DNA of 32,821 nt from positions 1 through 32,821 of the IMG/VR virus record IMGVR_UViG_3300046170_000286; one strand, 5' to 3'. The DNA is from a virus. The position numbers and the translations under genes were made by a program. The notes under the pieces were generated by a model. The model had not been told where the DNA came from, searched no databases, and was given only the letters and a program-made list of their open reading frames with translations. This document shows, in pieces, positions 1 through 8,608 of this stretch (the first letter of the stretch is position 1; each line of letters starts with the position of its first letter).

Positions 1-10
1 GGTAGTTCGC
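1..10. repeat. Left copy of 10-bp terminal repeat, candidate cos
   Basis: The first ten bases, ggtagttcgc, are identical to the last ten bases of the window. The position just upstream of the small terminase gene is where lambda-type phages have cos. A filled-in 10-nt cohesive end would give the same short repeat at both ends. A chance match or a very short circular-assembly overlap are the alternatives. Confidence 0.5.
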
Positions 11-68
11 ACCACGATTTTTTTCTAGTGATAGGGGTCTTATAAGGGGGGAGACACTAAATATAGCA

Positions 69-98
69 TTGTGAAATCTATGGTTATAGCTATATGAT
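69..98 (+). promoter_or_regulatory. Candidate sigma70-type late promoter
   Basis: TTGTGA at 69-74 and TATGAT at 93-98 are separated by 18 bases and lie about 20 bases before the small terminase start. The spacer holds a perfect palindrome, TATAGCTATA (85-94), and ATAGCAT occurs at 63-69 and 97-103. These could be operator or terminase-binding (cosB-like) elements. The call rests on consensus matching by eye. Confidence 0.4.
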
Positions 99-119
99 AG
101 CATGTAAAAATGGTGAGAC

Positions 120-593
120 ATGGCATCACAAAGTGAAATAGCGGCAAAGCTGGGCGTAAATGTAAGCACGTTTAAAGATTTCGTAGCCCGTGGTATCATC
201 GAAGAGCGCGAGCGTGGGCAATATACCTATGAGGAATGCTCCAAGCAGTATCTTGACCATCTGCGTGAGATTGCGGCTGGGCGCTACAGCGAGGATGGTC
301 TTGATCTATCTGCTGAACGCGCAAGGTTGGCCAAGGAGCAGGCTGACGCAAAGGAGATGGAGAATGCGATTGGCCGTGGCGAGTTAGTTAAGATAGATGA
401 CATCGTGAAGCAGTTTGAGGATCAGTTGCTTAAATCGAAGGTCAAGCTACTTGCTGTGCCAACCAAGGTTGCTGCTGAAGTAAACGCAGCTAAGGATGTT
501 AAGGAATGCAAAGCGATAATCGAAGAAGCAGTCAAAGAGGCATTGAGTGAACTGGTCGGATACCGTCAGTCGGCGTCAAGCGAAGAAGCTTGA
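120..593 (+). CDS. terS: Terminase small subunit, lambda Nu1-like
   Basis: This 157-residue protein is the DNA-recognition subunit of the packaging motor. In the family it binds cos and recruits the large subunit. Residues 1-45 read as a winged helix-turn-helix (SEIAAKLGVNVSTFKDFVARGII). The middle is the charged helical stretch typical of Nu1-like proteins (LSAERARLAKEQADAKEMEN, about 63-82), followed by a GRGELV turn and a C-terminal helix that would contact the large subunit. The length is normal for the family. The ribosome-binding site is weak (ggtgag). The gene is first in the late block and overlaps the large terminase start by 47 bases, which suggests coupled translation. The assignment relies on sequence pattern and position. 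Confidence 0.85.
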   Translation: MASQSEIAAKLGVNVSTFKDFVARGIIEERERGQYTYEECSKQYLDHLREIAAGRYSEDGLDLSAERARLAKEQADAKEMENAIGRGELVKIDDIVKQFEDQLLKSKVKLLAVPTKVAAEVNAAKDVKECKAIIEEAVKEALSELVGYRQSASSEEA

Positions 594-2397
594 GCATCGT
601 TTAGTTGAGGCGATGCGGCGAGCGCTGAAGCCGCCACCAAAGTTGACTGTATCGGAATGGGCTGACCAGTTTCGCCAGCTATCTAGCGAGAGTTCAGCAG
701 AGGCGGGCAAGTGGTCAACCTCACGCGCAGAATATCAGCGTGGCATGATGGACGCTATCTCTGATCCGAATGTGGAGAGCATCGTTCTGATGACCGCTGC
801 GCAGATTGGCAAGACTGAGCTAATCAATAACGTGGTTGGCTTTCACATTCACCAAGATCCAGCGCCTATGTTGGTTGTGCAGCCTACGCTAGATATGGCG
901 CAGACTTGGAGCAAAGGACAGACTTGCCCCTGCGATACGCGATACGCCTGTATTGCTGGATAAGATCGGTGATCCTAGATCGCGTGACAGTGGCAACACA
1001 ACTTTGCACAAAGTCTTTGCGGGTGGTCATGTTACTGCATGTGGTGCTAACTCGCCTAGTTCATTGGCGTCACGTCCATGCCGCATTATTCTGTGCGATG
1101 AGGTTGATCGCTATCCTATCTCTGCTGGCACAGAGGGTGATCCCGTATCATTGGCGAAGAAGCGTTCCTGCTACATTCTGGAACCGCAAGATCATCTTGG
1201 TTAGCACCCCGACTGAAAAGGGCGCATCTCGCATTGAGCAGGCGTATGAGGAAAGCGACAAAGCGCAAGTTTTTCGTTAGCTGCCCGCACTGCGATGGCG
1301 AGCAGACGCTTCAGTGGGCGAATGTTAAGTTCAGCAATAATGATCCGAATACTGCCGAATATAGCTGCGAGCATTGCGGGTCTTGCTGGGATGATGCTGA
1401 TCGGTTTCGCGCTATCCGATATGGATCTTGGCAGAAAACAGATACCGGCGATGGCAAGACTGCTGGCTTTCATCTATCGGCGCTGTATTCGCCTTGGACG
1501 CGGCTTGATGAGATTGTTGGCGAATTTATTGCAGCCAAGCGTGATCCTATGCGGCTCAGGACGTGGGTAAACACGACTTTGGGTGAGACGTGGGAAGAGC
1601 AGGGCGAGATGCTTGATGAATATGATCTGATTGATCGGGCAGAGGATTGGGGTGATGAACTGCCTGAAGGCGTCCTGATGCTGACTGCTGGAGTGGATGT
1701 TCAAGATGATCGGCTGGAATATGAGATAGTTGGCTGGGGTCGTGGGGAGGAAAGTTGGTCTATCGACTACAACGTCTTATATGGTGATCCATCATCAGCA
1801 GAATTATGGATTGATCTGGATAAGGCATTGCAGCGTACATATACACATCCTCTATCTGGTGACATGACGCTTAGATCGGCCTGCATTGATAGTGGCGGTC
1901 ATTACACGCAGCAAGTTTACAATTATGCGCGAAATCGTGCGGGCAAGAGGGTGTTCGCTATCAAGGGTATTGGCGGTGAGGGTAAGCCTGTGATTGGCAG
2001 GCCAAGCAAGAATAATATCGGTAAAATCAACCTATTCCCTGTGGGAGTAGATACAGCGAAAGAATTAGTGTATGCTCGCCTGAAGATGACTGAAGAGGGC
2101 GCGGGATATTGTCACTTCCCGATTGGACGAAACGAGGAATACTTTAGGATGCTTACCGCAGAAAAAAGAGTGGTTAAGTATTTTAAGGGGCGTCCAAAAC
2201 GTGAGTGGGTGAAGATTAGGCAGCGCAACGAAGCGCTTGACTGTCGGGTTTACGCGACTGCGGCTTTAGCCGTTTTAAATATAAATATGGACGCAGTTGC
2301 AAAACAGGCCCAAAATAAGGTACAATCGGACAAACCTCAGCAAGTCAGGCGTCCAGCATTGCCGCGCCGCAATTCGTTCGTTCACGGTTATAGGTGA
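547..2397 (+). CDS. terL: Terminase large subunit, lambda gpA-like, interrupted by three apparent +1 insertions
   Basis: This is the ATPase-nuclease that translocates DNA into the prohead and cuts cos. Three frame breaks are repaired by removing one base at gg 916-917, cc 1167-1168 and aaa 1260-1262. The repaired protein is about 615 residues, close to lambda gpA (641). Visible motifs are a Walker A-like AAQIGKTE (84-91), a Walker B segment ending in DEVD (from about 184), STPTEKGASR, two CxxC-type pairs (CPHC, CEHCG) and acidic nuclease-region residues in GVDVQDDRLEYE. The chosen start is GTG 547, preceded by agagg; ATG 613 is the alternative. Each repair restores a conserved block without loss, so the breaks look like sequencing error. 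If they are real, the phage could not package without help. Confidence 0.85.
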
Positions 2398-2400
2398 TAG

Positions 2401-2988
2401 ATGGCTAATTTATTCGACGCAGCAAATGCACCGACTACTGAACCCGCAGAGTTTGTGGTGGGTGATTTCGTACAATGGAAGCGTACAGACCTTAGTGACG
2501 ATTACCCAAATAGTGCATACACAGCGACTTACATATCAAGAGATGCCGCCGGTGGAAGCCACGAGTTTCAAGTAACTGGAACTGCTAGTGGGGATGATTA
2601 TTTATTCACCATTTTAGGCACAGCTTCCAGCAACTTTGATGCGGGTCATCATCATTGGCACTTAGAGATAGTTCGCAATAGCGATAGTGAGCGGATCGTC
2701 ATAGATCAAGGCCACTGGGATCTTAACGAAGATATTGACGTAAATGGCACAGACCCGCGTACATTTGCTGAGATTATGGTTAATAAAATAGAAACCATAT
2801 TAAAGGGTAAGGCTGACAGTGATGTTGGCAGTTATTCAATCGCTGGCCGCTCATTAACGAAGATGACTTTTGCTGAGTTAGAGGAAGCCAGAGATAAATA
2901 TATGGGCATCTATAACCGTGAGAAATCAAATGAGGCGGTGAAGAGGGGCAAGCCAAGCCCTAACACGATTAAAGTGAGGTTTAGCTGA
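2401..2988 (+). CDS. Head-tail joining protein with gpW-like C-terminus
   Basis: This 195-residue protein lies between large terminase and portal, the position of lambda W. Its last ~50 residues (GRSLTKMTFAELEEARDKY, then a basic KRGKPSPNTIKVRF tail) follow the pattern of the 68-residue gpW, which plugs the portal after packaging. The first ~130 residues are an added domain rich in beta-type sequence, including VGDFVQWKRTDL and two DW/HWHLEI-like strands. I do not recognise that domain, although it could be an immunoglobulin-like or decoration fold. The start follows the large terminase stop by three bases and has aggtga upstream. The stop overlaps the portal start (TGATG). The W-like assignment is an inference from the C-terminus and synteny. 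Confidence 0.6.
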   Translation: MANLFDAANAPTTEPAEFVVGDFVQWKRTDLSDDYPNSAYTATYISRDAAGGSHEFQVTGTASGDDYLFTILGTASSNFDAGHHHWHLEIVRNSDSERIVIDQGHWDLNEDIDVNGTDPRTFAEIMVNKIETILKGKADSDVGSYSIAGRSLTKMTFAELEEARDKYMGIYNREKSNEAVKRGKPSPNTIKVRFS

Positions 2989-4475
2989 TGGGTGTACTTG
3001 ATCTCTTCAAGCGGTCTAAGAAAAAACCGCAGCGCCGTAATTACCAAGCAGCCGCCAAGGGGCGGCTTTTCGCTGACTTTCATGGATCAAACCGAAGCGC
3101 TGATAGTGAAATACGCTGGGCTTTGCGCGATTTGCGCAATCGTAGTCGTGATTTAGAGCGCAATAACGAGTATTTTCGGCGGTATTTGCAGCTTTTGCGG
3201 GTAAATGTTGTCGGAGAAAACGGGTTTAACCTACAAATCAGAGGCAGAAACCCAGATAATTCACTAGATCGCGCTGGAAATAACATAATTGAGGGCGCTT
3301 GGCGTGATTTCTCACGTTTCGGCGGGCCAACCATTGATGGTGGTCTTTCAATGGTGGATTTGTGCAATCACATCATATCTGGCGTTGCGCGTGACGGTGA
3401 GGTGTTCCTAAAGATCGTAAAGGGCAACTATTTGCGCTATGGCATAGGTTTGCAGCTTATTGAGCCTGATCTGGTAGACGAGGAGAAGAACGAGCTTGCG
3501 GCAAACGGCAATCAGGTGCGTATGGGTGTTGAGCTTGACAGCAAAACCAAGCGTCCGATTGCGTATTATGTGCTGAATTACCATAAGGGCGACTATGATT
3601 ACATGACGCCAGCCGCAGAGCGCAAATATACGCGAGTATCTGCGGATGAGATGATGCACATCTATCGCCCAGAACGCGCAGATCAGACTAGGGGTGTTCC
3701 TTGGTCTGTTGCTGCGATTGCATCATTGAAGATGCTGCATGGTTATCGTGAGGCTGAGTTGGTCGCGGCCAGAACTGGTGCTGCCAAGATGGGCTTCTTC
3801 ACCAGCCCTGCTGGGGATGGCTTTACGGCTGACGGGTTTGACGATGAGCAAAACACTGTGCCCATCTATGATGCTGAAGCTGGCACGTTCCATCAACTGC
3901 CTGCTGGCGTTGACTTCACCCCATTTGATCCCACGCACCCAACATCTGCGTTTGCTGACTTTGAGAAGGCAATTCTGCGCGGCATAGCTGGCGGTCTGGG
4001 CGTAAGCTATACATCATTAGCCAACGATCTTGAGGGAACCAGCTATTCGTCCATTCGTCAGGGCGCATTGGAGGAGAGAGATTTCTACCGCACGTTGCAC
4101 AGATTTATGATCGATCACTTCCTTGATCCGTTCTACCGCATTTGGCTGGAGCATGTGATGGATCATGGATTTATACCTATTTCTGGTGAAAATAAGGTAT
4201 TTAAGTTCAGCCAAGACGTTACTTGGCGTGGTAGAGGCTTCCAGTGGGTAGATCCACTGAAGGAGATGAATGCTGCTGTTGTAGGATTGCAGAACGGCAT
4301 CTTGAGCCATTCTGACATTGCTGCGACTTATGGGCGTGATGCTGAGGATACATTTGCGCAGATTGAGCGCGATAAAGAGCTTGCTGAGCAATTTGGTCTA
4401 TCTATGGCCTATCAGCCGTTTGGCATGAAGCAACCAGTACCAGCAGAGGTGGATGATGTCGAACAAACCGACTGA
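2988..4475 (+). CDS. Portal protein, lambda gpB family
   Basis: This 495-residue protein forms the dodecameric ring at the special capsid vertex through which DNA enters and leaves. The N-terminus (MGVLDLFKRSKKKPQRRNY) and the block ALRDLRNRSRDLERNNEYFR are typical of lambda-type portals, as are GDGEVFL-like (ARDGEVFLKIV), MMHIYRPERADQTRGVPW and the late LEGTSYSSIRQGALEERDFY motif. Length and position are normal. The gene overlaps W by one base and the downstream protease-capsid gene by 23 bases, so the head genes look translationally coupled. There is no sign of damage. Among the structural genes this is one of the most secure assignments. Confidence 0.93.
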   Translation: MGVLDLFKRSKKKPQRRNYQAAAKGRLFADFHGSNRSADSEIRWALRDLRNRSRDLERNNEYFRRYLQLLRVNVVGENGFNLQIRGRNPDNSLDRAGNNIIEGAWRDFSRFGGPTIDGGLSMVDLCNHIISGVARDGEVFLKIVKGNYLRYGIGLQLIEPDLVDEEKNELAANGNQVRMGVELDSKTKRPIAYYVLNYHKGDYDYMTPAAERKYTRVSADEMMHIYRPERADQTRGVPWSVAAIASLKMLHGYREAELVAARTGAAKMGFFTSPAGDGFTADGFDDEQNTVPIYDAEAGTFHQLPAGVDFTPFDPTHPTSAFADFEKAILRGIAGGLGVSYTSLANDLEGTSYSSIRQGALEERDFYRTLHRFMIDHFLDPFYRIWLEHVMDHGFIPISGENKVFKFSQDVTWRGRGFQWVDPLKEMNAAVVGLQNGILSHSDIAATYGRDAEDTFAQIERDKELAEQFGLSMAYQPFGMKQPVPAEVDDVEQTD

Positions 4476-7068
4476 TGGAATGGTAGAAGAAGCCAAGCGC
4501 GGCCTAGAGTGGCGGCGTGAGTTTGGGCGTGGTGGTACTGAGGTTGGCATTGCTAGAGCGCGTGACATATCCAATGGCAAGAATTTGTCAGACGATACAG
4601 TCAAGCGCATGTTCAGCTTCTTTAGCCGCCATGAGGTGGATAAGAAGGCTGAGGGGTTTCGCGTAGGCGAAAAGGGTTATCCATCAAATGGCCGTATCGC
4701 ATGGGCGCTTTGGGGAGGTGACGCGGGCTTTTCGTGGAGCAGACAGATTGCAGAGCGTTTAGACAAGGAAGATCGCGCTCCTGAACTGACTGATGCTGTG
4801 AAGGTGGGATTGGCTAAGAAGGCTAAGGATCACAATGAAAAGGTTGGTGATGTTGCCTCTAAGCGTACTAGCACACGCACATTAAGCGCAGTGTTTCGTC
4901 GTGGTATTGGGGCTTATAAGACCAATCCTCAGAGCGTCAGACCAAACGTGAAGTCGCCTGAGCAGTGGGCATATGCTCGCGTAAACAGCTTTTTATATGC
5001 GCTGCGCAATGGCAAATATCGCAGTGGGAAACATGATACTGACCTTCTGCCAAAGGGTCATCCAATGGCTAACGATGAAAGGGGTAGCGCAGATATGGCA
5101 AAAGATGATATTATCGATCTTGAACTGAAGGGATCAGAGACAATGGAAGAGCGTCATATTTTGAACGTGGAAGAGACAGATGATGCTTATACTGTCACTT
5201 TTGCGAAGCCTGATCGGGAAGATCAGCCAGAAGAAATGCAGACTACTCAGGAAGATGATGAGCGCATTCAGAATTACGATGATGAAGAGCGCCTTGATCG
5301 TGAGAAGATGGAAACTCGCGGCATGTCATTTGATGGTAAGGTTGTTGATGAAGATAAGCGTACTGTGCGGATTGCTGTATCTAGCGAAGAGCCAGTTGAG
5401 CGTAGCTTTGGCAACGAAATATTAGATCACAATGAGCGCAGCATTGATCTTAGCTTTGCTAAGTCAGGTCGTATGCCGTTGCTCTTGGATCATGATCCAC
5501 GCCAGCAGATTGGTGTGGTAGAGGACGTAAACCTTGATGGCTCGGCTCGCAGATTGCGGGCGACTGTGCGTTTCGGAAGAAATGGACTTGCCAAAGAGGT
5601 TTTCGAGGATGTTGTGGATGGTATCAGAAGCAACATCAGTGTTGGCTATCATGTCAACGATATGGAGCGTCAAGATGCGGATAGCTACCGCGTGAAGTCT
5701 TGGCTTCCAATGGAAGTATCAGTTGTGAGCATACCCGCAGACAGGACAGTCGGGGTGGGCCGCGCAGCAGAGAAGCCACCCGCAAAACCTATCACTGAAA
5801 CTCTTATTAGAGAGGAAACTATCATGTCGGAAGAAAACAAGATCGACATCGATGCGGTTAAGGCCGAAGCTACTCGCGCCGCCGCAAAAGATACTGCTGA
5901 AATGTATCGCTTGGCTGCAAAGCACAACAAGCGTGATTTGGCAGACAAAGCCGTATCAGAAGGCCGCTCACTCGCAGAATTTCGCGGTGAATTGCTAGAC
6001 GTAATCGGTAATGCACCATTGGATACGCCAAATGAAATCGGACTTGCCCCGAAAGAGGCCCGTCAGTTCTCATTGCTTCGCGCTATCCGCGCCCATGCAA
6101 ACCCAACTGATCGCTCTGCACAAAAAGCTGCTGCTTTTGAATTAGAAGCTGCTGCTGCTGCGTCAGACGCGATGGGTGTTGAAGCACAAGGCATCATGAT
6201 CCCAGCAGATGTATTGCGTAGCTGGAAAGTGCGCGACATGAATACAACTGACGATGCTGGCATCATTGCTGACGATTTCCGTGGCGGCGATTTCATCGAC
6301 GTATTGCGGAATGCTTCATCAGTTATGCAAGCCGGTGCAACAATGCTGACAGGCTTGTCAGGCAACGTGAAGATCCCGAAGAAAACAGCCGCATCATCTG
6401 CTGGTTGGATTTCATCTGAGGGTGGCGCATCTGCTGAAAGCGAGCCGACTGTTGGTCAGGTCACTATGTCACCTAAAGTATTGGGTGCGCATACAGACAT
6501 TACACGCCTTATGATGCAGCAATCATCTTTGGATGTTGAAGCATTGGTGCGTAATGATCTGACAGCTTCTATCGCTCTGGCGATTGATCTGGGTGCATTG
6601 GCTGGAACAGGATCATCTGGTCAGCCAACTGGTGTAAAGAACACATCAGGCATCAACACACCAACTGACTTTGCAGCAGCTAACCCAACATTTGCTGAAG
6701 TTGTAGCGATGGAAACTGCGGTAGCAGAAGATAACGCTCTGCAAGGCAACTTGGCTTACATCCTGCCAGCCAGCATGTACGGTGCGTTGAAAACAACTGC
6801 AAAAGACGCTGGTTCAGGCCAGTTTGTAGTTGCTCCAGATGGATCAATGAACGGCTACAATGCAATCGTGTCAAACCAAGTTACTGCTGGTGATCTGTAT
6901 TTCGGCAACTTTGCTGACTTGCTGATCGGCATGTATGGCGGTTTGGACATTGTTGTAGATCCATATACTGCGTCTAGCTCAGGCACAGTACGGATTGTTG
7001 CACTGCAAACTGTAGACGTAGCTGTACGTCACGCAGTAAGCTTTGCATTCAACAATGACGGTGCATAA
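4453..7068 (+). CDS. Fused prohead protease and HK97-fold major capsid protein with extra N-terminal domain
   Basis: One uninterrupted 871-residue frame carries three parts. Residues 1 to ~205 are an unnamed domain seen by pattern in other phage head proteins (KRGLEWRREFGRGGTEVG, RHEVDKK, YPSNGRIAWALWGGDAG, ending DTDLLPKGHP). Residues ~285-445 are an S78-type serine protease: His347 in LLLDHDP, Ser396 in NISVGY and Glu421 in MEVSVVSIPAD, with the His-Ser spacing of 49 close to that in HK97 gp4. Residues ~458-871 are a delta/scaffold-like helical segment and the HK97-fold capsid, recognisable by IPADVLRSW, TGLSGNVKIPKKT, WISSEGG and DLGALAGTGSSGQPTG. The protease presumably cuts itself from the capsid during maturation. 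Two in-frame internal ATGs with ribosome-binding sites (5095 and 5824) could also make shorter products. Confidence 0.88.
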   Translation: MMSNKPTDGMVEEAKRGLEWRREFGRGGTEVGIARARDISNGKNLSDDTVKRMFSFFSRHEVDKKAEGFRVGEKGYPSNGRIAWALWGGDAGFSWSRQIAERLDKEDRAPELTDAVKVGLAKKAKDHNEKVGDVASKRTSTRTLSAVFRRGIGAYKTNPQSVRPNVKSPEQWAYARVNSFLYALRNGKYRSGKHDTDLLPKGHPMANDERGSADMAKDDIIDLELKGSETMEERHILNVEETDDAYTVTFAKPDREDQPEEMQTTQEDDERIQNYDDEERLDREKMETRGMSFDGKVVDEDKRTVRIAVSSEEPVERSFGNEILDHNERSIDLSFAKSGRMPLLLDHDPRQQIGVVEDVNLDGSARRLRATVRFGRNGLAKEVFEDVVDGIRSNISVGYHVNDMERQDADSYRVKSWLPMEVSVVSIPADRTVGVGRAAEKPPAKPITETLIREETIMSEENKIDIDAVKAEATRAAAKDTAEMYRLAAKHNKRDLADKAVSEGRSLAEFRGELLDVIGNAPLDTPNEIGLAPKEARQFSLLRAIRAHANPTDRSAQKAAAFELEAAAAASDAMGVEAQGIMIPADVLRSWKVRDMNTTDDAGIIADDFRGGDFIDVLRNASSVMQAGATMLTGLSGNVKIPKKTAASSAGWISSEGGASAESEPTVGQVTMSPKVLGAHTDITRLMMQQSSLDVEALVRNDLTASIALAIDLGALAGTGSSGQPTGVKNTSGINTPTDFAAANPTFAEVVAMETAVAEDNALQGNLAYILPASMYGALKTTAKDAGSGQFVVAPDGSMNGYNAIVSNQVTAGDLYFGNFADLLIGMYGGLDIVVDPYTASSSGTVRIVALQTVDVAVRHAVSFAFNNDGA
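5811..5826 (+). promoter_or_regulatory. Internal ribosome-binding site and ATG for free capsid protein
   Basis: The sequence agaggaaactatcATG places a good Shine-Dalgarno 8-9 bases before an in-frame ATG at 5824, codon 458 of the fusion. Translation from here would give a 414-residue delta-plus-capsid protein without protease. That is the usual length of an HK97-type capsid precursor. It offers a way to make many capsid subunits per protease. Confidence 0.5.
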
Positions 7069-7081
7069 GAGTGCTAACTTG

Positions 7082-7104
7082 GGAGGGCCACTTGGCCCTC
7101 CTTT
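7082..7104 (+). terminator. Strong hairpin after the capsid gene
   Basis: GGAGGGCC (7082-7089) and GGCCCTCC (7094-7101) form a perfect 8-bp stem with a 4-base loop, followed by only three T residues. It lies 13 bases after the capsid stop and 20 bases before the next start. It is probably a leaky terminator or RNA-stabilising hairpin that raises capsid expression over downstream genes. Confidence 0.6.
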
Positions 7105-7121
7105 CCAATAAGGGGCGAAAG

Positions 7122-7316
7122 ATGAAATATATTATCCTGAAATCCTGTGTCGCTGCTGGTCAAGCTAGAAAAGCCGGTGACATAGTTGAGTTGGGCGCAG
7201 ATGAAGCGACTGCGTTAAAGGGATATGGGCGCATTGATAATGCTCCTGAGCCTAAGCCTGTTAAGGCTCCTACTGATCGGGCAGCGAAGCCTAAGACCAC
7301 AAGGGCCAAGAAATGA
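7122..7316 (+). CDS. Small conserved head-region protein, copy 1
   Basis: This 64-residue protein starts at ATG 7122 after aggggcg; an upstream in-frame ATG at 7071 would run through the hairpin and is less likely. The sequence MKYIILKSCVAAGQARKAGDIVEL is a beta-rich small domain frequent near phage capsid genes. It is followed by a lysine/proline/alanine-rich tail ending KTTRAKK. The next gene has the same plan, so the two are probably paralogues. Position after the capsid corresponds to lambda D/FI, but I see no specific similarity to either. The function is unknown; the basic tail could touch DNA or the capsid. Confidence 0.65.
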   Translation: MKYIILKSCVAAGQARKAGDIVELGADEATALKGYGRIDNAPEPKPVKAPTDRAAKPKTTRAKK

Positions 7317-7481
7317 AGATTACGTTGATCAAAGATGCCTCTTGGGGTGCGGAAAAATGGCAAGGCTGGTGCGAGCCACATAGTCGATGACCGTATCGCT
7401 CAGAAGCTAATTGATCGCGGATATGCCAAGCCATATGTAAAAGAAGAAAAGGCTGAAGAAGATGGCGCTGCCACTAGCTGA
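7313..7481 (+). CDS. Small conserved head-region protein, copy 2, with apparent +1 insertion
   Basis: The start overlaps the previous stop (ATGA). As written the frame ends early at 7390. Removing one base from gggg 7344-7347 gives a 55-residue protein, MKITLIKDASWVRKNGKAGA then HIVDDRIAQKLIDRGYAKPY and an acidic tail. This matches the plan of the preceding gene: MK-x-x-x-LK, a GKAGx turn, then an A-x-x-L-x-x-x-GYA helix. The stop lies 20 bases into the FII-like gene. The function is unknown, and the frame correction is an inference. Confidence 0.55.
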
Positions 7482-7758
7482 TGACCTAGCAAACATATTT
7501 GACGTTGATGAATTTGCCACTGCGGTCACTTATGATGGCGGCACGATCAACGGCATCTTTGACAATGAGACGATCCCTGTTGATACGGGTGGTTATGTTG
7601 CAGTTCACGAAGAGCAGCCGCGTCTGACATGCAGAACAGCAGACATCTCCAGCATAGCATACAATCAAGCTATGGTTATCAATGCGGTGACATATTATGT
7701 GCGGGCGTGGATACATGATGGCACTGGCGTAACTGTTATTCAGTTGGAGAAATCATAG
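7462..7758 (+). CDS. Head-tail connector, lambda FII-like
   Basis: This 98-residue protein has the layout of the gpFII family, which joins the filled head to the finished tail. It has a short helix (LADDLANIFDVDEFA), then beta strands including VTYDGGTINGIFDNETI, PRLTCRTADIS and a final VRAWIHDGTGVTVIQLEKS. Lambda FII is 117 residues. Here the gene lies where FII should be, between the small post-capsid genes and the U-like gene. Its stop overlaps the next GTG start. Lambda has Z between FII and U, and no gene lies there in this genome. Confidence 0.7.
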   Translation: MALPLADDLANIFDVDEFATAVTYDGGTINGIFDNETIPVDTGGYVAVHEEQPRLTCRTADISSIAYNQAMVINAVTYYVRAWIHDGTGVTVIQLEKS

Positions 7759-8202
7759 TGGCTCACGTTAGGCAGCAAATAAGAGAGCGCATAGTTTCTG
7801 TGCTTAACTCTAACGTTACGCTGGTTAGCAACCGCGTATATGGCACTAGGGTTTATTCTCTGACTGACGCTGATTTGCCAGCCATCACGGTTTATGCAGG
7901 ATCAGAGGCATCTGCGCTTGCAAACCATTGGCGTCAAGACATCTGCGCGTGTTGTTTCCATTGAGGTGGACGCATATGTACGCGCAACAACTAATTTTGA
8001 TGATGATGTGGACGCTATCGCTGTCCAGATCGAAGAGGCAATAGCCAATGACTTTACGGTCAATGGTCTTGCAAAGTCGGCTGTATTATCTGGTACAGAC
8101 ATTAACTTTTCAGGTGAAGCGGAGCAGCCAATAGGTTCCGCAAAGCTGACATTTGATGTAAGGTATGATACGGCTATAGATGACGTAGAAACGGCCAGAT
8201 AA
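7758..8202 (+). CDS. Tail terminator, lambda gpU-like, with apparent +1 insertion
   Basis: The start is GTG at 7758 (ttggagaa upstream), overlapping the FII-like stop. Removing one base at tt 7918-7919 joins two frames into a protein of about 147 residues. The family caps the tail tube and stops its growth. The order of elements resembles gpU: an N-terminal helix (RQQIRERIVSVL), the strand DLPAITVYAGSEASA, RVVSIEVDAYVRA, a helix DDDVDAIAVQIEEAI and a terminal strand pair around GSAKLTFDVRYDTA. Position before the major tail protein supports it. Similarity was judged by eye. Confidence 0.65.
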
Positions 8203-8212
8203 GGAGGCTCCA

Positions 8213-8605
8213 ATGGCTACACATACAGGCAGCGAAGGAACCGTAAAGGTCGGTTCTGATGCCTATCGCAGAAATCCGTTCTTTCAGCTTAGGAGGAAAG
8301 TGCAGATACCTTAGAAGATACAACTATGGGCGACACTGCTCGCACATATAAATCATCTCTGACGACATTTACTGGATCGGTTGATGTTTTCTGGGATGAA
8401 ACCGATACGAACGGGTCAAGGCGCTTTGACAATCGGTGCTTCTGTTACGCTTAATGTCTATCCAGAGGGCGATGCTTCTGGGGATACATATTATACTGGC
8501 ACAGCCATTGTTACCGGCGTTACACGCTCATCATCATTTGATGGTCTTGTGGAAGCGTCAATAACTGTGCAAGGTAGTGGGGCATTAACAGCTACAACGG
8601 TGTAA
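8213..8605 (+). CDS. Major tail tube protein, gpV position, with three apparent +1 insertions
   Basis: A strong aaggaggct precedes ATG 8213. Removing one base at cc 8262-8263, gg 8292-8293 and ggg 8413-8415 gives an intact ~129-residue protein. It starts MATHTGSEGTVKVGSDAIAE, continues SADTLEDTTMGDTARTYKS and ends in an Ig-like strand pattern (VTGVTRSSSFDGLVEASITV). This is the usual pattern of short tail-tube proteins; lambda V is longer because it has an extra C-terminal Ig domain. It should polymerise into stacked hexamers around the tape measure. Three repairs in ~150 bases make it one of two insertion clusters in the window. Confidence 0.7.
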
Positions 8606-8608
8606 CCC

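Noticed and set aside
1-10. The terminal decamer as a direct terminal repeat of the T7 type
   Set aside because: Ten bases is far too short for T7-like terminal redundancy. A cos overhang or chance is more likely.
547-2397. Inteins, introns or programmed recoding as cause of the terminase frame breaks
   Set aside because: No inserted sequence is present, the joins need removal of just one base, and three different contexts are involved. Sequencing error is simpler.
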